The notes beneath the pieces are model-generated. The model saw nothing but the letters and a program-made list of their open reading frames with translations, did no database searches and was not told the DNA's origin. Shown in pieces: positions 34,038 to 38,912 of a DNA stretch of 38,912 bases. This DNA is from Phenylobacterium sp. (GTDB taxonomy: Bacteria > Pseudomonadota > Alphaproteobacteria > Caulobacterales > Caulobacteraceae). The translations under genes and the position numbers were made by a program. Position 1 is the first letter of the stretch. Every line of letters begins with the position of its first letter. The stretch covers positions 1 through 38,912 of the forward strand of contig NZ_JAUXXE010000041.1 of NCBI RefSeq assembly GCF_030681155.1, read 5' to 3'.

Positions 34038-34116
34038 TCTGACCCTGCCGAATGTACGGCGCAGAAGCGCTCCCTCGAGATGGCCCCACGAAACGGGGCC
34101 GGACCATCCGGAAGCC

Positions 34117-35619
34117 ATGACAGCGCCACTGTTTAATTTGCCAATGACGAGTCCGATCACCGGACCCTCGACGCCGACCGCCGCCCAAGGGCCGATGGCC
34201 GGTTTCGAGGCGCTGTTGGCTGCGTTCTTCGGCGAGCCCGGCGAACAGGCCGCCGGCGGACTATTCGGGGAAGACAAGACCGCTGACGAGGACGCCGCCC
34301 TTCAACCGGGCATGGCCGACGGCCCCAGCACCCCGCCGCTGTCAGCCGAGGGCCAGGTCCTTGCTGCGATGCTGGCCGGTGCGCCGGCGCAAACGGTGCA
34401 GGCGGCTCCCGACGCCGCCGAGACCGCGGCTGACGGACAGTTCACAGGCGGTGCGGCTGCTTCGCCAACTGTTCCCTTCCAGCCCCCGGCTCCGAGCATC
34501 GCGACGGGAGCGAGCGCACCTCAGGCGCCGCTGCAACAGAACCTCCCAGCTGGCCCGCAAACCGCGCCGCTCACAGCAGACGCCGATCCGCAATCCGACC
34601 TGGCCGGTCTGGCTCAATCCGAAGCCCAGGCCCTCGTCGCCGCGGCCGCCACCGACCCGCAGGCCGCGCGTCCGGCGACCGCCCAGGCCGCCGATGCGAA
34701 GTCGCCAGCGGTGGCTCCGCACCCGACCAATCCAGGGCCGGCCGCCACATCCTCGGCAAGGCAGCCCGCCGTTCAGGCTCCGCCACCCGCCCCCATAGAG
34801 CCGCCCGCCGCGACCCAGGCCATGGCCCAAGCTGAAGTCCTGGCGGCCGCTCCGGTCGAGGCCGAGCCCGTCCAGCCGCACCCCCCGCAACGCAACGCCA
34901 AGTCCGCCGAGGCGGCCCGGCGCGGCGAAGCGCACGCGGCCGCTGCGCCCGCCGCGCCGATGGACGATGCATTGTCCCCGACCGCTGTCGCCCCCGTCAC
35001 CAACGCGTCGGCGTCGGGCGAGCCCGCCTCCAGTATAGAGACCGAGACGCTCGCCCCGGCTCGCGAGGCGAAGACCGAGGCCGCGCCTGACGCACCGGAC
35101 TTCCAGGCCCCTGCACCCGCCGCGGCCACGGCTCATGCCGCCGCGCCGGCCGCTCACGCAGCGCCCGTTCGCGCCACCTCCGAAACCGTCGCCAACCTCA
35201 CGGCGCAAATCTCCAAGCACCTCGAAGGCCAGTCGACGAAGTTCGAGGTCGAACTGAACCCGGCCGGTTTGGGCCGCGTCAGTGTCTCGGTGGAGATCGC
35301 CGCCAGCGGCAAGATGACCGCGGCCATGTCCTTCGACAGCCCGCAGGCCGCCGCCGAGCTCCGCGCGCGCTCGAACGATCTGCAGCGCGCCCTTGAACAG
35401 GCCGGCTTCGACCTCTCGGGCGGGCTCTCCTTCGATGTCGCCGGCGATCATGGTGAGGGACGCGGCGCGCCGCAGCAACAACAGAATGACGGCGCCGCCT
35501 GGCGCGGACGCGCCTTCCAGGCGGTGCTTGGCACTGCCGGCGAGGCCGTCGAATCCGCCAGCTCGCTCGCACTCAACTACGGACGCCGGTCGACCACCGG
35601 CGTCGATGTTCGGATCTAG
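34117..35619 (+). CDS. fliK: Flagellar hook-length control protein FliK
   Basis: 500 residues. Residues 1-360 are Ala/Pro/Gln-rich and low complexity, as usual for the molecular-ruler part of FliK. The C-terminal Flg_hook domain at about 365-450 has LTAQISKHLEGQSTKFEVELNPAGLGRVSVSVEIAASGKMTAAMSFDSPQAAAELRARSNDLQRALEQAGF, including the conserved LNPxxLGxVxV motif that switches export specificity. It measures the hook and then turns export from hook to filament. ATG 34117 has GGAAG close upstream. It starts the rightward hook operon; flgD follows by nine bases. In older Caulobacter naming it corresponds to flaJ. Confidence 0.9.
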   Translation: MTAPLFNLPMTSPITGPSTPTAAQGPMAGFEALLAAFFGEPGEQAAGGLFGEDKTADEDAALQPGMADGPSTPPLSAEGQVLAAMLAGAPAQTVQAAPDAAETAADGQFTGGAAASPTVPFQPPAPSIATGASAPQAPLQQNLPAGPQTAPLTADADPQSDLAGLAQSEAQALVAAAATDPQAARPATAQAADAKSPAVAPHPTNPGPAATSSARQPAVQAPPPAPIEPPAATQAMAQAEVLAAAPVEAEPVQPHPPQRNAKSAEAARRGEAHAAAAPAAPMDDALSPTAVAPVTNASASGEPASSIETETLAPAREAKTEAAPDAPDFQAPAPAAATAHAAAPAAHAAPVRATSETVANLTAQISKHLEGQSTKFEVELNPAGLGRVSVSVEIAASGKMTAAMSFDSPQAAAELRARSNDLQRALEQAGFDLSGGLSFDVAGDHGEGRGAPQQQQNDGAAWRGRAFQAVLGTAGEAVESASSLALNYGRRSTTGVDVRI

Positions 35620-35628
35620 GGGACAGAC

Positions 35629-36327
35629 ATGGCCATCGATCCCACAGCCGCCGCCAACAATAGCGCCGCCGCCACCGGCCGCACGCGCATGGCCGACAGC
35701 TATGAAACCTTCATGAGCCTGCTGACCGCGCAGATCAAAAACCAGGATCCGCTGTCGCCGATGGACTCGACCCAGTTCACTCAGCAACTGGTGCAGATGA
35801 CCGGCGTGGAGCAGCAGCTCCTCACCAACGATCTGCTGGAAAAGCTGGTCACCAACACCGGCTCGGGCATCCAGACCTCGGTCAGCCTGCTGGGCCGCGA
35901 TGTGCGGGCGGTCAACAGCGACGCCAAGCTGACCGCAGGCAAGGCCGAGTGGAGCTACAAGCTCGACCGCGAAGCCACCGAAGTGACCATCGAAGTGCTG
36001 AACGAGTTCGGCAAGACGGTTCAAATCATCAAGCCCACCGACAACAAGGCGGGCGACCACACCTTTACCTGGAACGGCAAGGACCGCACCGACCAGCAAC
36101 TCCCCAACGGCGGCACCTACACCCTGAAGGTCACGGCCAAGGACTCCGCCGGGGCCGCCGTGCCGGTCACCAACTTCGTGCAAGGCATCGTCACCGGCGT
36201 CGAGCAGGTGAACGGCCAGACCCTGATCACCGTCAACGGCGTGAAGGTCGGCTGGGAGAAAGTCACCTCCATCGCCGAGGCGCCCAAGCCGCCCACGACC
36301 ACTCCTGAATCCGAGCCGGCCGCTTAA
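35629..36327 (+). CDS. flgD: Flagellar hook assembly (cap) protein FlgD
   Basis: 232 residues. The N-terminal FlgD signature SYETFMSLLTAQIKNQDPLSPMDSTQFTQQLVQMTGVEQQLLTNDLLEKL is complete. The C-terminal part has the FlgD Ig/tudor-like pattern FTWNGKDRTDQQLPNGGTYTLKV and GIVTGVEQVNGQTLITVNGVKVGWEKVTSI. It caps the growing hook and places FlgE subunits. It lies nine bases after fliK and 41 before flgE, in one operon. It corresponds to the Caulobacter gene once called flbH. Confidence 0.96.
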   Translation: MAIDPTAAANNSAAATGRTRMADSYETFMSLLTAQIKNQDPLSPMDSTQFTQQLVQMTGVEQQLLTNDLLEKLVTNTGSGIQTSVSLLGRDVRAVNSDAKLTAGKAEWSYKLDREATEVTIEVLNEFGKTVQIIKPTDNKAGDHTFTWNGKDRTDQQLPNGGTYTLKVTAKDSAGAAVPVTNFVQGIVTGVEQVNGQTLITVNGVKVGWEKVTSIAEAPKPPTTTPESEPAA

Positions 36328-36368
36328 GCGCGCCGCCACCGAAGCAATAGCGAAAGAAGGCACACACC

Positions 36369-37754
36369 ATGAGCATCAACAGCGCAATGCTTGCCGGCGT
36401 TTCGGGGCTGATCTCGAACTCCTCGGCCCTCGCGGCGATTTCCGACAACATCGCCAACGTCAACACCGTCGCCTACAAGCGCAATCAGGTGAACTTCGCC
36501 AACGTCGTGACATCCCAGGCGGTCAAGGGCCGCTACTCGGCCGGCGGCGTGCAGGCGGTGACCCGCCAATTCGTCAGCCAGCAGGGCCTGATCCAGAGCG
36601 CGACCTCGGCGACCGACCTCGGTATCTCCGGCGATGGCTTTTTCATCGTCGCGAACAAGGGCGCCGGCCTGACTCCAGCCGACCAGCGCGTCTTCACCCG
36701 CTCGGGCTCCTTCAGCGTCGACGCCGACGGCTTCCTGGTCAACGACGCCAAACTCTATCTGCAGGGCTGGAAGGTGCAGTCCGACGGGACCTTCAACACC
36801 AACCCGTCCGACCTGAACATGATGGATTCCATCAATGTGAAGAACCTTGGCGCGGCCGTCGCGGCGACCAAGAACGTCGTCGTCAACGCCAACCTTAACA
36901 AGACTCAGACCGTCTCGGCGGGCGAAGCCGGCTATGCGGCCGGCGAAATGGCCGAATGGGCCGTCACGCCGCGCCCGGCCACCGCCACCCAACCCGACTT
37001 CACGTTCGAGATGAACGTGATCGACTCCGTCGGCGCCACCCACAAGGTCGCTGTGTCCTTCCTGAAGGACAACGATCCGGCCAACCCGAACCAATGGCAT
37101 GCGGAAATTCACGCTATTCCCGCCACCGACATCCAGGGCTCGACCAACGGCCTGATCAGCTCGGGCGTCGTCAACTTCACCGCCGATGGCCAACTCGATC
37201 TCGCCAACACGGACCTCTTCGGCGCTCTGGGCGACGAGCCGACGCTGAACCTCGGCGCGTCGGGCGGCGCCGCCACGACCCGCTGGGCCGACGGCCTGGG
37301 CATCGCGGCCTCGGCTATCGACCTCGATTGGAGCAAGGTGACCCATTACGCGTCCCAGTCGACCCTCAACGCCTCCAATTCCGATGGCGCCAACGTCGGC
37401 AACGTGATCGGCGTCGAGGTCAGTGAAGACGGGATCGTCTCGGCGATCTTCGATAACTCGGAAGTCCGCCAGATCGCCAAGATCGGCATCGCCACCTTCG
37501 CCAATCCTGACGGCTTGGCGGCAGTCAGCGGCAACGCCTATCGGGCGACTATTCCCTCCGGTGAGTTTGTCATCAAGCAGCCGGGGGTCGGTGGAGCTGG
37601 CGAAATCGCTCCCGGGACCTTGGAAGCATCCACCGTCGACCTCTCTGCAGAGTTCACCGGACTAATCACCACACAGAAGGCCTACTCGGCTTCTTCGAAG
37701 ATCATCACCACTGCAGACCAGATGCTTGAAGAACTAATCAATATTAAGAGGTAA
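36369..37754 (+). CDS. flgE: Flagellar hook protein FlgE
   Basis: 461 residues. The N-terminal INSAMLAGVSGLISNSSALAAISDNIANVNTVAYKRNQVNF and the C-terminal VDLSAEFTGLITTQKAYSASSKIITTADQMLEELINIKR are the two helices that form the hook core. DLGISGDGFFIVANK and RSGSFSVDADGFLVNDAKLYLQGW are also conserved. FlgE builds the flexible hook joining basal body to filament. GAAGG at 36356-36360 precedes ATG 36369. It is shorter than the ~590 residues I recall for C. crescentus FlgE, the difference being in the exposed middle domain. Confidence 0.96.
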   Translation: MSINSAMLAGVSGLISNSSALAAISDNIANVNTVAYKRNQVNFANVVTSQAVKGRYSAGGVQAVTRQFVSQQGLIQSATSATDLGISGDGFFIVANKGAGLTPADQRVFTRSGSFSVDADGFLVNDAKLYLQGWKVQSDGTFNTNPSDLNMMDSINVKNLGAAVAATKNVVVNANLNKTQTVSAGEAGYAAGEMAEWAVTPRPATATQPDFTFEMNVIDSVGATHKVAVSFLKDNDPANPNQWHAEIHAIPATDIQGSTNGLISSGVVNFTADGQLDLANTDLFGALGDEPTLNLGASGGAATTRWADGLGIAASAIDLDWSKVTHYASQSTLNASNSDGANVGNVIGVEVSEDGIVSAIFDNSEVRQIAKIGIATFANPDGLAAVSGNAYRATIPSGEFVIKQPGVGGAGEIAPGTLEASTVDLSAEFTGLITTQKAYSASSKIITTADQMLEELINIKR

Positions 37755-37763
37755 TTCCTCGCG

Positions 37764-37777
37764 TTAATCACGCTTAA
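37764..37777. promoter_or_regulatory. CtrA-like site upstream of sciP
   Basis: TTAA (37764-37767) and TTAA (37774-37777) with six bases between; the CtrA consensus is TTAA-N7-TTAA. sciP transcription depends on CtrA in Caulobacter, so this is a plausible, slightly irregular site. GANTC (CcrM) sites lie nearby at 37805 and 37851. Confidence 0.45.
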
Positions 37778-37824
37778 CATCGAACGACATCTTAGACTGT
37801 ATCAGAATCGTACACGGAGGGATC

Positions 37825-37899
37825 ATGAATAAGCTTTTGTTTACTATCGTGATTCACCGGCTGTTATGCCCCCTCCGCTATCTTCGACCCGAACAGTGA
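37825..37899 (+). CDS. Possible 24-residue leader peptide before sciP
   Basis: ATG 37825 is preceded by CGGAGGG (37815-37821), a better ribosome-binding site than most genes in this window have. The frame runs 24 codons (MNKLLFTIVIHRLL start) to TGA at 37897-37899, 21 bases before sciP. The codons are less GC-rich than neighbouring genes. It may be a leader peptide, a short hydrophobic protein, or chance. Confidence 0.3.
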   Translation: MNKLLFTIVIHRLLCPLRYLRPEQ

Positions 37900-37920
37900 T
37901 GGTCGGAAAGGCGTAAAGCC

Positions 37921-38208
37921 ATGTTGCAACAACAGCAGACGCGCACGAACAGCCGCGGCGAGGCCTATGTTATCGGCCCGACGGGTGCGCCTTTGACGTT
38001 GAATGATCTGCCGCCCGCAGACACCGGCCGCTGGGTTATCCGGCGCAAGGCCGAGGTGGTGGCCGCCGTTCGCGGCGGGCTGCTGACCCTGGACGAGGCG
38101 TGCGAGCGTTACACCCTGACCAACGAGGAATTCCTCGCTTGGCAGAAGTCGATCGACCGCCACGGCCTGGCGGGCCTGCGCACCACGCGGCTTCAGCAGT
38201 ATCGCTGA
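37921..38208 (+). CDS. sciP: CtrA inhibitor SciP (DUF1153)
   Basis: 95 residues. The DUF1153 body has GEAYVIGPTGAPLTLNDLPPADTGRWVIRRKAEVVAAVRGGLLTLDEACERYTLTNEEFLAWQKSIDRHGLAGLRTTRLQQYR, including a helix-turn-helix. SciP is a small DNA- and CtrA-binding protein that blocks CtrA-activated transcription in the swarmer cell in Caulobacter (established). Its place just after flgE is conserved in that genus. ATG 37921 is preceded by GGAAAGG. A strong bidirectional terminator follows. Confidence 0.96.
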   Translation: MLQQQQTRTNSRGEAYVIGPTGAPLTLNDLPPADTGRWVIRRKAEVVAAVRGGLLTLDEACERYTLTNEEFLAWQKSIDRHGLAGLRTTRLQQYR

Positions 38209-38233
38209 TCCCGCACCTCAGACTACGGTTTGA

Positions 38234-38275
38234 GAAAGCGACCGCGCCGGTCTCCGGCGCGGTCGCTTTCGTTTT
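38234..38275. terminator. Strong bidirectional terminator between sciP and the RusA-like gene
   Basis: A perfect 17-bp stem: 38234-38250 (begins GAAAGCGACC) pairs with 38254-38270 (ends GGTCGCTTTC), loop TCT, followed by GTTTT. The AAA on the other strand end serves the opposite direction. It separates two convergent genes. Confidence 0.92.
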
Positions 38276-38664
38276 CAGCGCTGATACGGCGCGCCCAGCA
38301 GGTTAGCGTCCGACAGCTTGCGGACACTGACCACGATCCGCTCCCGCTCCCCGGCTCGCCGCTCGACCAACAGCCGCGCGACCTGGGCGTCGTCATGGAA
38401 GGCGTGGCCCTTGATCGCGTCGAGGATCGCCTTCGCCAGGTTATCGAGGTCGATCCACGGCGGATCGCCGACATATTCCATCATGATATCGACCGAGAAC
38501 TCGCCCCATGACGGACGCGCGCCGCGCCAGGCCTTGCGGAAGAACTCGTAGACCAGCGGCTTGTAGTATTTCGACTGGGTGGTCAGGCCGTCCACGACGA
38601 TCTCGAAGAGGCCGTCGGCCTCCCGCGCGCGCACCTTTCCATGATGGGTCCAGCTATCGTCCAT
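38275..38664 (-). CDS. RusA-like Holliday-junction resolvase family protein
   Basis: 129 residues. The signature [34 protein letters not shown] has the DxDN and DD acidic residues that bind metal in the RusA nuclease fold. It is likely an endonuclease for branched DNA. RusA relatives are usually phage-derived, but here there are no other phage genes, and the gene sits between sciP and fumC. ATG 38664; it converges on sciP across the terminator. Confidence 0.86.
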   Translation of the reverse strand: MDDSWTHHGKVRAREADGLFEIVVDGLTTQSKYYKPLVYEFFRKAWRGARPSWGEFSVDIMMEYVGDPPWIDLDNLAKAILDAIKGHAFHDDAQVARLLVERRAGERERIVVSVRKLSDANLLGAPYQR

Positions 38665-38747
38665 GGCGCTCCATAATCCGTGCGCGCCTTGCAGTCTCGC
38701 GCCCGTTCGTTAAACCGACGCTGCGAAGCAATCGGAGCCCTTTGACC

Positions 38748-38912
38748 ATGACCGCGACCCGCACCGAAACCGACACCTTCGGCCCTATCGAGGTCGCGAC
38801 CAATGTCTATTGGGGCGCGCAGTCCCAACGGTCGATCGGCAACTTCAAGATCGGTTGGGTAAAGAAGCGGAATCCGGTGATCCGGGGGCTGGGCATCGTG
38901 AAGCGAGCCGCC
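38748..38912 (+). CDS. fumC: Class II fumarate hydratase, N-terminal end (partial)
   Basis: The first 55 residues are visible, running off the right edge. [31 protein letters not shown] is the conserved start of FumC; the later [11 protein letters not shown] also fits. It interconverts fumarate and malate in the TCA cycle. The stretch WVKKRNPV between them differs from the usual WEKQPxP. GGAG at 38734-38737 precedes ATG 38748. Class II fumarase versus other superfamily members rests on these few motifs. Confidence 0.9.
   Translation, partial: MTATRTETDTFGPIEVATNVYWGAQSQRSIGNFKIGWVKKRNPVIRGLGIVKRAA

Noticed and set aside
34342..36363. A 673-codon open frame on the minus strand under fliK and flgD
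   Set aside because: It is antisense to two clear flagellar genes in high-GC DNA; the product is Gly/Arg-rich without domains. It is a codon-bias shadow.
38854..38878. Frameshift in fumC because WVKKRNPV differs from the usual sequence
   Set aside because: The frame continues correctly into [11 protein letters not shown], so substitutions or edge-of-window errors explain it better.

Overview
The window is a high-GC alphaproteobacterial chromosome segment, most likely from the Caulobacteraceae (Caulobacter or a close relative such as Phenylobacterium). This rests on content: SciP directly downstream of the hook gene flgE, a flgK-flgL operon divergent from fliK-flgD-flgE as in the classical Caulobacter hook cluster, a PseG/FlmD-type sugar hydrolase, an alphaproteobacterial-type SOS box, and EcfG/SigT-type promoter motifs. 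Nothing looks like a prophage, insertion sequence, CRISPR array or tRNA gene. Species identity cannot be fixed by eye.

Layout. 1-248 is the 3' end of carB. 253-4248 is a mixed stretch: a DUF1444-like lipoprotein, a 54-residue membrane protein, a GNAT acetyltransferase, an SDR dehydrogenase, a P-loop kinase-like protein and a glutathione transferase. 4469-9552 holds housekeeping genes: greA, an ELM1/DUF1022 protein, pseG (flmD), trxB and a divergent murA. 9632-12053 has a basic small protein, a second GNAT and a SleB-type cell-wall hydrolase. 12204-20230 has two membrane hybrid histidine kinases flanking the NAD de novo operon nadA-nadB-nadC. 20234-24709 has a DJ-1/PfpI protein divergent from a GlxA-type AraC regulator, a DUF1003 protein, a second SleB hydrolase and two small envelope proteins. 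24862-30598 has uvrB, two tandem small paralogous proteins, a mini-GNAT, a thiolase and mnmA. 30642-38208 is the flagellar hook locus (flgL, flgK, fliK, flgD, flgE, sciP). The window ends with a RusA-like gene and the first codons of fumC.

How it works together. The hook locus is controlled from one 426-bp divergent region holding two sigma-54 promoters that face away from a shared enhancer-like element. Early hook parts (cap FlgD, length control FliK, hook FlgE) are made rightward, and the hook-filament junction (FlgK, FlgL) leftward. SciP, the CtrA inhibitor, follows flgE. The nad operon has two identical-type operators 73 bp apart with an intrinsic terminator between them. uvrB carries a GTTC-N7-GTTC box that also corrects its start codon. 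Several small genes of unknown function have general-stress-type promoter motifs.

The most notable observations are the nadA leader, the divergent sigma-54 enhancer region, the uvrB SOS box, the tandem paralogs at 27275-27936, an Asp-to-Val change in the MnmA PP-loop, and a long hairpin that buries a ribosome-binding region. I found no wholly new multi-gene system.
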